Notes under the pieces: generated by a model
Told to the model about the DNA's origin: nothing
What the model saw: the letters and a program-made list of their open reading frames with translations, nothing else
Database searches by the model: none
Shown: piece by piece, positions 6,448-12,869 of the stretch
Numbering within the stretch: position 1 is the first letter of the stretch
How the letters are laid out: the number at the start of each line of letters is the position of its first letter
Made by a program: the position numbers and the translations under genes
NCBI GenBank assembly: GCA_016214925.1
Contig: JACRMO010000091.1
Location: 1-13,499 of the forward strand
Length of the DNA stretch: 13,499 nt
From: Gammaproteobacteria bacterium
GTDB lineage: Bacteria; Pseudomonadota; Gammaproteobacteria; Thiohalobacterales; Thiohalobacteraceae
Direction: 5' to 3'

Positions 6448-6509
6448 GGTGTAACAGGTCGCATGAATGCATCGGCGTGCATCGAATATGGGATGGGGGC
6501 GAAGGGTTC

Positions 6510-6533
6510 CGCCGCTGGAATCGGCGTATTTTT
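6510..6533 (+). terminator. Weak terminator-like hairpin
   Basis: CGCCG (6510-6514) and CGGCG (6522-6526) form a 5-bp stem around a 7-base loop, followed by TATTTTT (6527-6533). No upstream plus-strand gene is recognised, so if it is real it would end a small RNA or read-through from the AT-rich stretch. The short stem makes it uncertain. Confidence 0.3.
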
Positions 6534-6661
6534 GTGTAAGCCAATTCCTCGGGTAGTGAAATACGGGGCGCGGGGTGAATATGCTACAAGGCCGGGGGCG
6601 GTTCTCACGGTACAATCGCCAAGCGATAATCCACGCCCCATGGCCCCGAAGGATGCCTAAC

Positions 6662-7747
6662 GTGATCGACAGACTGACTGACTGGATAAGCGGTGCTCTG
6701 GAGGCGCTGCAGCAACTGGGGCGCGGTATACATCGGCTTTACCACCCGACCACGTTGAAGGAGCGTGGTCTGGTATGGAGCGGCGGGCTATTGTCCGCGA
6801 CCTTGTTGCTGGTACTGGGTCTGCTGGGCTGGTACTGGAGTGCCGAACCCGAGTCATTCGATGTGCGGCAGGTTGCCCAGGCGCGCTTGGGCGAGGCCGG
6901 CAAGACGCCCGTGACCGGTTACGTCTTCACCAGCACGTTGATGCATATTGGCGAGGTCTTGCTCGACAAGCGCGGCGGTTACCTCTCCAACGACCTTATG
7001 CCGCCGGGCGTCTGGCTGGACAACATCCCCAACTGGGAATTCGGTGCGCTGGTGATGCTGCGCGATGCGGCGGGCGGATTGCGCAATCATGTGTCGCGTT
7101 CGCAATCCCAATCCAGGGAAGATGTCGATCTCGCGCAGGCGGAACCTCAGTTCAACTTTCAGAACGATTCCTGGATTCTGCCATCGACCGAGGGCGAATA
7201 TCGTAACGGCATCGAAGCGCTGGGGCGCTACGCTGTGCGACTGGCCGACGCGCGAGAGCAAAACGCCCAGTTTTATACGCGGGCGGACAATCTTGCCCAG
7301 TATCTGCAGATTGTCGAAAAGCGCCTGGGCAGTCTGTCGCAGCGCCTGAGTGCCAGCGTCGGTCAGATACGGCTGAACACCGATTTGGCGGGTGATAATG
7401 CCGCGCGCCAGGCGACCCAGAATTCCGGTGTGGTGATGGTGAAGACTCCTTGGCGGGAACTCGATGACGTGTTCTATGAGGCGCGTGGTTCCACATGGGC
7501 ATTGCTGCATATCCTCAATGCCATCGAGGTGGATTTTGGGAACGTGTTGGCCAAGAAGAATGCCGTGATCTCGCTCCGACAGATTATTCGTGAACTCGAA
7601 GCGACGCAGCAGTCGACGACGAGCCCGGTGATTCTCAACGGTGGCGGCTTCGGTTTGTTCGCCAATTATTCGCTCAGCATGGCCAACTATATCGCCCGTG
7701 CCAATGCCGCGGTGATCGACCTGCGCGATCTGTTGCAGCGCGGTTGA
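6662..7747 (+). CDS. DUF2333 family membrane-anchored protein
   Basis: A 361-residue protein that I recognise as DUF2333, a proteobacterial family without a known role. Residues 1-36 are cytoplasmic and end in HPTTLKERGL; a single membrane helix lies at about 37-58 (WSGGLLSATLLLVLGLLGWY); the remaining ~300 residues would be periplasmic. They are rich in alpha helices, with a conserved GGYLSNDLMPPG segment (about 103-114) and a WxFG-like NWEFGAL segment. I chose GTG at 6662 because GAAGGA (6648-6653) sits eight bases upstream; the in-frame ATG at 6653 would overlap that site. The homologs I recall also begin with a short DR-rich helix. The gene is convergent with the zinc-ribbon gene, whose stop is only 6 bp away. 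Function is unknown; an envelope role is suggested only by topology. Confidence 0.85.
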   Translation: MIDRLTDWISGALEALQQLGRGIHRLYHPTTLKERGLVWSGGLLSATLLLVLGLLGWYWSAEPESFDVRQVAQARLGEAGKTPVTGYVFTSTLMHIGEVLLDKRGGYLSNDLMPPGVWLDNIPNWEFGALVMLRDAAGGLRNHVSRSQSQSREDVDLAQAEPQFNFQNDSWILPSTEGEYRNGIEALGRYAVRLADAREQNAQFYTRADNLAQYLQIVEKRLGSLSQRLSASVGQIRLNTDLAGDNAARQATQNSGVVMVKTPWRELDDVFYEARGSTWALLHILNAIEVDFGNVLAKKNAVISLRQIIRELEATQQSTTSPVILNGGGFGLFANYSLSMANYIARANAAVIDLRDLLQRG

Positions 7748-7753
7748 CAAGCT

Positions 7754-7945
7754 TCAGCGCGGCAGCCACAGAATCAGCACCAGACACAGCAGCGCAAGCA
7801 ACGCCACGAACCAGCGGAACTGCCGTAAACGTGCCCGTGGTCGATGATGCGCAGGTGCCCGGCAATGTGGGCATTGATCCGCGCCGACCGGATAGGTCTT
7901 GCCGCAGTACAGGCAGCGGATCTCGGGTGGGTTTGGGTCGGCCAT
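7754..7945 (-). CDS. Tail-anchored zinc-ribbon mini-protein (63 aa)
   Basis: A short two-part protein. Residues 11-28 form a zinc ribbon, CLYC (11-14) and CPHC (25-28), and residues ~43-61 form one C-terminal membrane helix (RWFVALLALLCLVLILWL) after an Arg-rich linker (35-44). The orientation would leave the zinc ribbon in the cytoplasm. I chose the ATG at 7945 because GAGGTGA lies five bases upstream; the frame is open for 21 codons more, but those lack a ribosome site. Similar zinc-ribbon-plus-helix proteins are common and mostly unstudied; some bind partner proteins at the membrane. It is divergent from the tandem paralogs and ends 6 bp from the convergent DUF2333 gene. Confidence 0.75.
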   Translation of the reverse strand: MADPNPPEIRCLYCGKTYPVGADQCPHCRAPAHHRPRARLRQFRWFVALLALLCLVLILWLPR

Positions 7946-7988
7946 GTGCATCACCTCGGTGACTATCATATCAGCACATTCCCCAGGG

Positions 7989-8019
7989 TTGCCGCCGTCC
8001 GGTGGCATCCAGGTACAAT
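7989..8019 (+). promoter_or_regulatory. Candidate sigma-70 promoter of the tandem paralogs
   Basis: TTGCCG (7989-7994) and TACAAT (8014-8019) are separated by 19 bp, four and five matches to consensus with a slightly long spacer. Transcription would start near 8026 and leave a leader of about 35 bases before the ATG at 8061. Confidence 0.35.
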
Positions 8020-8060
8020 CCGCCCGCCTCGCTGGTGAGGCCGACGATGAGTGAGCGCGT

Positions 8061-8447
8061 ATGTCTGAAACCCTGGTAGTCGTAGTGGACGGTGTATCGC
8101 AGTTGGAATATGCACGCGCTACGTCCCTGACGCCGGCACAACGGGACTACCTGGACCGGCTGGACCAAAATATGGATAGCAGCATCGAACTCGGCGGCCA
8201 GCGCATCGATGCCCCCAATCCGTTGCAACGGGCGCAGTTTGTCGCGCTGCAACTCCTCCAGGCTGTGCAGGCCGGCAACGAAGCGGTGGCTGCCGCGACG
8301 TGCGCCTATCTGGCCAACCGCATCCCCGACTTGAAACAAGTTCGTGCCTCGACCCGCGCGGGTCTGTTGTCCTTCGATCTGGTCTTCGACAAGGCGTTTG
8401 CCAAGGAAGTCAAAGTCGAATTCATGCGGCCACAGACACAGGACTGA
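8061..8447 (+). CDS. Protein of unknown function, first of a tandem paralog pair
   Basis: A 128-residue soluble protein with no signal or membrane segment. Residues 1-110 align without a gap to the next gene's product; I count 38 identical positions. Shared features are a GV turn (11-12), RxDxxMD (about 33-39), the QRxQF...QLL helix (56-66), CxYLAxxxPDLxxxR (81-95) and a closing DLV strand (106-108). This copy has an 18-residue C-terminal extension ending QTQD. I do not recognise the family. Mixed alpha/beta character and a duplicated layout suggest the two form a hetero-oligomer (inference). The ribosome site is weak (GATGAGTGAG region). The gene is divergent from the zinc-ribbon gene and overlaps no neighbour. 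Confidence 0.75.
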   Translation: MSETLVVVVDGVSQLEYARATSLTPAQRDYLDRLDQNMDSSIELGGQRIDAPNPLQRAQFVALQLLQAVQAGNEAVAAATCAYLANRIPDLKQVRASTRAGLLSFDLVFDKAFAKEVKVEFMRPQTQD

Positions 8448-8453
8448 CGCGTC

Positions 8454-8786
8454 GTGGCCGAGCAGTTGGCAATCTATCGCAACGGCGTCCTGGCACATGA
8501 ATTCGACAAGCGCGCCGCGCTGGAACGTATGCAGTTCGCGTATGTGCAACGTATGGACGCGGATATGGATCGTGGCATTCGCCTGAACGGCGAACAGATT
8601 CGCAGCCCTGCCCAGGCACAGCGTAATCAGTTTGTCATCGGCCAGCTGTTGGACGCGCTGGGCATCAATGACAGTCGCAGTATCGTCATGCTATGCCGTT
8701 ATCTCGCCCAGCATGCGCCGGACCTCGACGTCATTCGAGTGGAAGAGGATGAGGATAACTACCACGTCGATCTGGTGTATGGATGA
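8454..8786 (+). CDS. Protein of unknown function, second of a tandem paralog pair
   Basis: A 110-residue product, the gapless paralog of the upstream gene but without its C-terminal extension. It is more charged and ends in an acidic VEEDEDNYHVDLVYG-like strand. I chose GTG at 8454, which begins MAEQLAIYRNGV and matches the start of the first paralog residue for residue; no good Shine-Dalgarno precedes it, and the 6-bp gap after the upstream stop suggests translational coupling. There is no membrane segment. A single Cys (81) is conserved with the paralog. Family and function are not recognised. A strong hairpin follows. Confidence 0.75.
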   Translation: MAEQLAIYRNGVLAHEFDKRAALERMQFAYVQRMDADMDRGIRLNGEQIRSPAQAQRNQFVIGQLLDALGINDSRSIVMLCRYLAQHAPDLDVIRVEEDEDNYHVDLVYG

Positions 8787-8791
8787 GGGTT

Positions 8792-8822
8792 GGATGAACG
8801 GGGCGGCTCAGCCGCCCCATCC
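8792..8822. terminator. Bidirectional hairpin between convergent genes
   Basis: GGGGCGGC (8800-8807) and GCCGCCCC (8811-8818) form a perfect 8-bp GC stem around TCA, extended by GGAT (8792-8795) with ATCC (8819-8822) across a 4-base bulge. It starts 6 bp after one stop and ends 6 bp before the convergent stop. There is no T-run, but the position fits a shared transcript end. Confidence 0.55.
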
Positions 8823-8827
8823 TCCGC

Positions 8828-9016
8828 TCACTGGGTTTTGCTGGTTTTGATGCCGAGCAGGCTGTAGGCCGGGCACCAGCCCAGCAGCGCGGTGGCCAGC
8901 GGCACAATGCCTATCCAGCCCCATGGGGTTTGCGGGCCGACGAAGACCAGGCTGATGAGTGCCAGGCCGACGATGATGCGTAAGACGCGGTCGATGCTGC
9001 CAACGTTTGCGTTCAT
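8828..9016 (-). CDS. YgaP-like transmembrane protein (DUF2892)
   Basis: A 62-residue inner-membrane protein with the DUF2892 layout: a short N-terminus (MNANVGSIDRVLRI), two membrane helices (about 12-27 and 32-47), and the family's CPAYSLLGI ending (48-56). In E. coli YgaP this domain follows a rhodanese domain and forms a membrane hairpin; here it is freestanding. GGAG lies eight bases before the ATG. It is the downstream partner of the Crp/Fnr-type regulator on the same strand, a pairing I recall from other sulfur- and nitrogen-cycling proteobacteria. The domain call is firm; its job in the membrane is unknown. Confidence 0.88.
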   Translation of the reverse strand: MNANVGSIDRVLRIIVGLALISLVFVGPQTPWGWIGIVPLATALLGWCPAYSLLGIKTSKTQ

Positions 9017-9080
9017 GTTCGTTGCTCCGTGTGGGTGTTGAATCGTGCCGTCATAGTGCGCCTGCCGTCGCGGCGCTTCA

Positions 9081-9093
9081 GTGACTCGGTCAC
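9081..9093. promoter_or_regulatory. Perfect inverted repeat, candidate operator upstream of DUF2892
   Basis: GTGAC-TCG-GTCAC lies directly after the regulator stop codon and 65 bp upstream of the DUF2892 start. It resembles CRP/FNR-family dyads (TGA...TCA), but the spacing is shorter than classical FNR or CRP sites. It could instead be a small RNA hairpin. Confidence 0.35.
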
Positions 9094-9095
9094 CG

Positions 9096-9755
9096 TCAGG
9101 CGCGTTGCGTCAGTTCAGCCAGTGCGGCGCGGTCTACCAATTCAATGCTGCCACGACCCAGTTGTACCCAGCCGTTGTCGGCAAAACGCTTCAGATGCCG
9201 GGAAACGACCTCGCGGGCCGAGCCCAGCTCGACTGCCAGCGTTTGATGGGTGATGTCGAGTTGCCCGCCGGCATCGGCGAGTTTGAGCAAGGCGCCGGCC
9301 AGGCGCGCATCGATGGGCGCGAAGGATATTTCCTCCATGCGGGCGATGACCTCGGCAAGACGCTGTCCCAGATTGCCGAATACGAAGCGGCGGAAGGACG
9401 GCGAATTGTCCAGGCCCTGATTGAAATCCAAGGTCGACAACGCATAGGCCGTCACGGCCGTTTCAGTGATGCCCTCGGCCGGATAACGTCCCGCGCCGAG
9501 CATGCACGCGGTTGTCAGTACGCAGGATTCGCCTGCGCCGACGTGATAGAGCACTACCTCGCGGCCGCTGGCCGTCAGCAGCTGCACGCGGACACGACCA
9601 TCCGCGACCAGCAGATAGTTCTGGCAGGGTGCTTCGGGCATGAAAACGCGCAGCCCGGCCGGTAGAGTCAGGCACTGAGCGCGGGCGAGTACGGCATCGA
9701 GTTCCGCATCGCGCTGCGAATCGGGGATGAATCTGTTCCAGGCTGCTGTGCTCAT
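9096..9755 (-). CDS. Crp/Fnr-family transcriptional regulator
   Basis: A 219-residue regulator of the usual family length. Residues ~20-130 form a cyclic-nucleotide-binding-like beta barrel (LTLPAGLRVF, VADGRVRVQLL, GREVVLYHVGAGE), followed by a long dimer helix (about 125-145) and a winged helix-turn-helix; the recognition helix contains SAREVVSRHLKRF. The E-xxSR type readout resembles FNR, but the N-terminal iron-sulfur cysteines of FNR are absent. Four cysteines (28, 44, 78 and 84) remain, two of them in the motif ESCVLTTACMLG, so redox or thiol sensing is possible (inference). ATG at 9755 is chosen because the upstream open frame (to 9974) runs back through the divergent promoter and has no domain. 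It is divergent from the lipoprotein gene and upstream of DUF2892. Confidence 0.88.
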   Translation of the reverse strand: MSTAAWNRFIPDSQRDAELDAVLARAQCLTLPAGLRVFMPEAPCQNYLLVADGRVRVQLLTASGREVVLYHVGAGESCVLTTACMLGAGRYPAEGITETAVTAYALSTLDFNQGLDNSPSFRRFVFGNLGQRLAEVIARMEEISFAPIDARLAGALLKLADAGGQLDITHQTLAVELGSAREVVSRHLKRFADNGWVQLGRGSIELVDRAALAELTQRA

Positions 9756-9779
9756 AAAGGCTTCATCCGGCTCGGGGAG

Positions 9780-9785
9780 TATAAT
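9780..9785 (+). promoter_or_regulatory. Candidate -10 element of the lipoprotein gene
   Basis: An exact TATAAT lies 36 bp before the ATG at 9822, with no recognisable -35 at 16-18 bp. An ATCAA half-site (9784-9788), as in FNR-type operators, overlaps it, but the matching TTGAT half is missing. Weak or activator-dependent promotion is inferred. Confidence 0.35.
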
Positions 9786-9821
9786 CAAAACAAGTTCCCG
9801 CGGCCGGTGCAAGGAAGACTC

Positions 9822-10298
9822 ATGTTTCGAATAGTTGCCATCAGTATGTTCCTGTGGATGCTCGTCCTCAGCGGCTGTGCCGCGCTGCTGCACAAACCGG
9901 AACCGCCGTTGGTTACGCTGAGTGCGATCAAGCTGCATGAAATGACCTTGTTCGAGCAGCGCTATCAGTTGCAATTGCGGGTGCAGAACCCCAACGATTT
10001 CGACTTGCCGATCGACGGCCTGCGCTGCACTTTGTACATCAATGATCGGGAGTTCGCCCAGGGCGTCGGCGCGGGCGGGGTGACGGTGCCACGTTTCGGC
10101 GATGCGTTGGTGCCGGTGGATGTGGTCAGCAATCTGCAGCGCGTCTTTGAACAGTTGCGCACACCGGGCGAGGCTTCCACCAAACCGGTGAGCTATCGGC
10201 TGACCGGGAAGCTTTCAGTGGAGGGATATCCCACGGCATTGCCGTTTGAGTACAAGGGAGAATTCGATCTGCGCGACCTGCGCCAGCCGGTCAATTGA
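9822..10298 (+). CDS. LEA14/WHy-type outer-membrane lipoprotein
   Basis: A 158-residue lipoprotein. The signal peptide ends in the lipobox LSGC, with Cys19 as the lipidation site; Ala at +2 predicts transport to the outer membrane. Residues ~30-150 match the water-stress/hypersensitive (WHy, LEA type 2) domain: strand-rich, with YQLQLRVQNPNDFDLPIDGL in the typical RxxNPNxxxxPI position. In plants such domains are linked to desiccation; in bacteria the role is unclear. AAGGAAG (9811-9817) precedes the ATG by four bases. An upstream ATG at 9807 in the same frame would add MQGRL but spoil the ribosome site. It is divergent from the Crp/Fnr regulator and ends 8 bp from the convergent YbaK-HDOD gene. 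Confidence 0.88.
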   Translation: MFRIVAISMFLWMLVLSGCAALLHKPEPPLVTLSAIKLHEMTLFEQRYQLQLRVQNPNDFDLPIDGLRCTLYINDREFAQGVGAGGVTVPRFGDALVPVDVVSNLQRVFEQLRTPGEASTKPVSYRLTGKLSVEGYPTALPFEYKGEFDLRDLRQPVN

Positions 10299-10306
10299 TC
10301 CACGCT

Positions 10307-11719
10307 TCACGCTGCGGCCAATTGCCGCGCCATGGCGTCGAGAGTTTCCGTCGATTCCAGCAATTTCTCGGTGATCTGCCGGGCCTTGTCGAGATCCAGG
10401 CCAAGTGCGTTGAGAATCGCGGTGGGTGGCGCGCCGTCGGCGCCGTCGCCAATGCCATGCGCGCGCAGCAGATGATCCACGCACAACATCAAGTGCACAT
10501 ACTCGGCCTGATCGCCGGCGTAAAACTCATTGTGGTGTTCGCGACAACCGAGGGTGACCGCCTCCGGCATGTTCCAGGCCGACATCAGCCACGCGCCGAT
10601 CTGTGTGTGTTCGATGCCGAGCACGCGGCGTTCGATCAACGGCACGGGAATCTGCGGATTGGCCGCCACTACCCGATTGAGCAGAAAGAATTCGGCACGG
10701 AACAGATGCCCGGCCAGCAGGAAGCCGAAGTTGTGCAGCAATCCAACCAGATAGGCCAAACCCGGTTTGAGCGGCAGGCGCGGGCCGATTGCATTGGCCA
10801 GAGTCTGTGCCAGCGCGGCACTGTAGGTGGCGTGGCGCCAGAAGGCCTGTAATCCCAAGGGGCCATCAGCGGGATTGTGGAAGGTCCGGCTGGCGGCCAG
10901 TCCCAGCGCCATGTTGAATACGGTGTCGAAGCCGAGCACCCGCGTCACGGCCTCGGTAAGCGATTCCACTTTGCCGTGATAACCGAAGAACGCCGAACGC
11001 GCATAGCGGATCACCTGCGCCGTCAGGCTGGGATCGGCCTGGATGATATTCGTGAGATCGTCGATGGTCGCTTTGGGGTTGTTGTGCAGGCGTAACAGGC
11101 GGTTGGCCATTTCGGGCATGGCGGGTAGGCGATCGATGCGCTCGATCTGTCTACGGATATCTTCCAACGGACGCAGATCGGTGAGCGGGTGGTGCTTGTC
11201 CAGTTCGCCGGGCAACATGAAATCGCGCACGTCCCGACTTTCCAATACGCTCAACGGGCGTGAGATCGCGGCCTGCAGGCCGGCATGATGCAGTGCCTGG
11301 AACTCGCTGCCTTGCATGCGCACCAAGCTGTGATGATAGCCAGCCTCGAAGTGGACAGGGTTGCTGTGGGCAAATTGTTTATCGATAACGACCGGCACAC
11401 CGTAGGGTTCACCCAGCGGCGGTACGCAGCCGGCCTCGCAGTCGGAGAAAACACTCACCACCTGTTCCGCCGGGGCCGGCTTACAGTCGCAGCCAAGCAG
11501 TTCGCGCAGGGCATGGAAATCGATCAGATGATTGGAGGGCAATACCGCGAGCAGCAGGCCGCGACTGTCCTGCAGCAGCACGGCGCGGGCTAAATGTCGC
11601 GGATCGATATGGACGGCCGTGGCGGCCTCGCCCAGCGTCTGGGTCGGGGCATGCGGGATCACGGCGTAATTTTTACGCTGTTTCTCGAGATGAGACCGGA
11701 TGCGCGTCGCCAGTTGCAT
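10307..11719 (-). CDS. YbaK-like aminoacyl-tRNA-editing domain fused to an HDOD domain
   Basis: A 470-residue two-domain protein. Residues 1-155 match the YbaK/ProX editing fold (Cys-tRNA deacylase family): HLARAVLLQDSRGLLLAVLP (42-61) and the GCVPPLG loop (97-103), followed by VPVVID. The residue usually occupied by the conserved Lys (AKxVLL) is Arg45. From about 190 to 400 lies an HDOD domain: RLPAMPEMANRL, IIQADPSLTAQVIRYARSAFFG, AVTRVLGFDTVFNMALG, and the LLHNFGFLLAG position where active HD hydrolases carry His-Asp. HDOD domains are non-catalytic signalling modules. The C-terminal region (about 400-470) has a further helix bundle. A GGGAG site precedes the ATG. Whether the editing half still hydrolyses mischarged tRNA is unclear. 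It is a conserved fusion type in proteobacteria, as far as I recall. Confidence 0.85.
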   Translation of the reverse strand: MQLATRIRSHLEKQRKNYAVIPHAPTQTLGEAATAVHIDPRHLARAVLLQDSRGLLLAVLPSNHLIDFHALRELLGCDCKPAPAEQVVSVFSDCEAGCVPPLGEPYGVPVVIDKQFAHSNPVHFEAGYHHSLVRMQGSEFQALHHAGLQAAISRPLSVLESRDVRDFMLPGELDKHHPLTDLRPLEDIRRQIERIDRLPAMPEMANRLLRLHNNPKATIDDLTNIIQADPSLTAQVIRYARSAFFGYHGKVESLTEAVTRVLGFDTVFNMALGLAASRTFHNPADGPLGLQAFWRHATYSAALAQTLANAIGPRLPLKPGLAYLVGLLHNFGFLLAGHLFRAEFFLLNRVVAANPQIPVPLIERRVLGIEHTQIGAWLMSAWNMPEAVTLGCREHHNEFYAGDQAEYVHLMLCVDHLLRAHGIGDGADGAPPTAILNALGLDLDKARQITEKLLESTETLDAMARQLAAA

Positions 11720-11813
11720 GGATTCTCCCTTACATGCTCCGAGGCTAGGCCAGGTATTGCGGCGGTGCCGTGCCCTGGTTCACAACGCCGGCGCCGTACC
11801 GGATTCAATTGTG

Positions 11814-12662
11814 CTACGCGGTCGTGCGCGCGTCGGCCTGCGGGTGGCAGTGCGGACAGTATACGTCGGCGCGGTAGAATGACGAATCGCGCTCCTCGGC
11901 GGTGACCGCCCAGCCACAGGCACGACACAGTGTGGCACTGCCCGGCACCAGCCCATGCCCGACGCTCACGCGCGCGTCGAATACGAAACATTCACCACGC
12001 CACAGACTTGCTTCGGGCGGAATCTGTTCCAAGTATTTGAGAATGCCGCCCTTGAGGTGATAGACCTGGTCGAAACCTTGCCCGAGCAGAAACGCCGTGG
12101 CCTTTTCGCAACGGATTCCGCCGGTGCAGAACGTAGCGATGCGACGCTGCCGTTGCCCGCCGAGGTGGCGGTAGATGTACGCCGGGAATTCCTGGAAGCT
12201 CTGGATGCCGGGGTCGACCGCCGCGTGGAAACTGCCGATGGCGTGTTCATAGTCATTGCGCGTATCCAGCACCAGCACATCCGGATCGGCGATCAGCGCA
12301 TTCCACTCGGCGGGGTCCACATATTCACCGACCTGTCGGGTCGGGTCGGCGGCCGGCGCGCCCAGGGTGACGATTTCGTGTTTGACGCGCACCTTCATGC
12401 GCGCGAAGGGTGCCGTCGCTGCCAGCGACTCCTTGTGTTCCAGGTCGGCCAGTCGCGGGTCTGCGCGCAGCAGTGCGAGCAGAGCGTCGATACCGGCGCG
12501 GCTGCCGGCCACGGTGCCGTTGATACCTTCGCGGGCGAGCAGCAGTGTGCCCTTCAGCTGCAACTGCGCACAGGCCGCGTGCAGACGCTCGCGCCAAACG
12601 TGGCAATCGTCCAAGGTGACGAATTTGTAAAGGGCGGCAATAACGATGGCAGAACAATTCAT
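11814..12662 (-). CDS. trhO: tRNA uridine(34) hydroxylase TrhO (YceA family, rhodanese fold)
   Basis: A 282-residue enzyme that hydroxylates U34 at C5 in tRNA (ho5U), the prephenate-independent route to cmo5U/mo5U wobble bases. The N-terminal acylphosphatase-like part includes REGINGTVAGS (44-54). The rhodanese domain begins with VLDTRNDYEH (131-140) and carries the loop FCTGGIRCEKA (178-188), with Cys179 in the active position. The C-terminal zinc-ribbon-like tail holds Cys246-x2-Cys249 and Cys269-x2-Cys272. The length fits the family's shorter members. I chose ATG at 12662, which gives the usual VxALYKF start; the open frame to 12719 would run through the promoter. There is no strong Shine-Dalgarno. 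It is divergent from bcp. Confidence 0.9.
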   Translation of the reverse strand: MNCSAIVIAALYKFVTLDDCHVWRERLHAACAQLQLKGTLLLAREGINGTVAGSRAGIDALLALLRADPRLADLEHKESLAATAPFARMKVRVKHEIVTLGAPAADPTRQVGEYVDPAEWNALIADPDVLVLDTRNDYEHAIGSFHAAVDPGIQSFQEFPAYIYRHLGGQRQRRIATFCTGGIRCEKATAFLLGQGFDQVYHLKGGILKYLEQIPPEASLWRGECFVFDARVSVGHGLVPGSATLCRACGWAVTAEERDSSFYRADVYCPHCHPQADARTTA

Positions 12663-12701
12663 ACGGAATTTGCAGGCGGCGCGTTGTGATTGACCGACGC
12701 G

Positions 12702-12731
12702 AGTATACTGCAAGGCCATCGCGCGGGTCAG
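12702..12731 (-). promoter_or_regulatory. trhO: Candidate sigma-70 promoter of trhO
   Basis: On the minus strand CTGACC (12731-12726) and TATACT (12707-12702) are 18 bp apart, four and five matches to consensus. The predicted transcript start is near 12695, about 33 bases before the ATG. Confidence 0.4.
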
Positions 12732-12797
12732 GCTGGCGCTGGGTTATGCGGAAAATTTCGCGTTACGGCTACGGTTCCGCAACTGCCGGCACGGACA

Positions 12798-12839
12798 TAT
12801 AATGCCGCTCACTGGCCACCAGCCGCCGTTGCTGGCCAG
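12798..12839 (+). promoter_or_regulatory. bcp: Candidate bcp promoter with hairpin at the transcript 5' end
   Basis: An exact TATAAT (12798-12803) predicts a start near 12810. Immediately downstream, CTGGCCA (12812-12818) pairs with TGGCCAG (12833-12839), so the ~60-base leader would begin with a stem-loop. The -35 region is poor (TTCCGC at 17 bp). Such 5' hairpins can protect mRNA; that role is inferred. Confidence 0.4.
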
Positions 12840-12869
12840 GGTGGAATGATTCACGATGGAGGTTGTTGC

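Larger units (their letters stand above)
6098..6661. other. 564-bp AT-richer intergenic stretch between divergent genes
   Basis: No convincing gene lies here. Open frames exist on both strands (for example 6236-6544 minus), but their products look non-protein-like and resemble nothing I know. From about 6100 to 6440 the DNA is visibly more AT-rich than the flanking genes. It holds the PEP-CTERM promoter palindrome (6137-6146), a 12-bp palindrome (6270-6281), a bipartite dyad (6392-6447), a weak terminator-like hairpin (6510-6533) and a TACAAT hexamer (6611-6616) that may be the -10 element of the DUF2333 gene, though without a -35. An unrecognised small RNA is possible. Confidence 0.6.

Noticed and set aside
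6467..6485. Short direct repeat TGCATCG twice
   Set aside because: Only two 7-base copies; too short to support a CRISPR, iteron or target-site duplication.
6236..6544. 102-codon minus-strand open frame in the AT-rich stretch
   Set aside because: No domain, no ribosome site, no codon bias like the neighbouring genes; it crosses the palindromes and dyad.
6854..7750. 298-codon minus-strand frame opposite DUF2333
   Set aside because: Shadow frame of a recognised protein; His/Arg/Gln-rich without a domain.
8047..8079. Ten-codon upstream frame overlapping the first tandem-paralog start
   Set aside because: Too short, no ribosome site, no attenuator-like repeated codons.
9775..9788. FNR-type operator before the lipoprotein gene
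   Set aside because: Only the ATCAA half-site is present; the TTGAT partner four bases away is missing.
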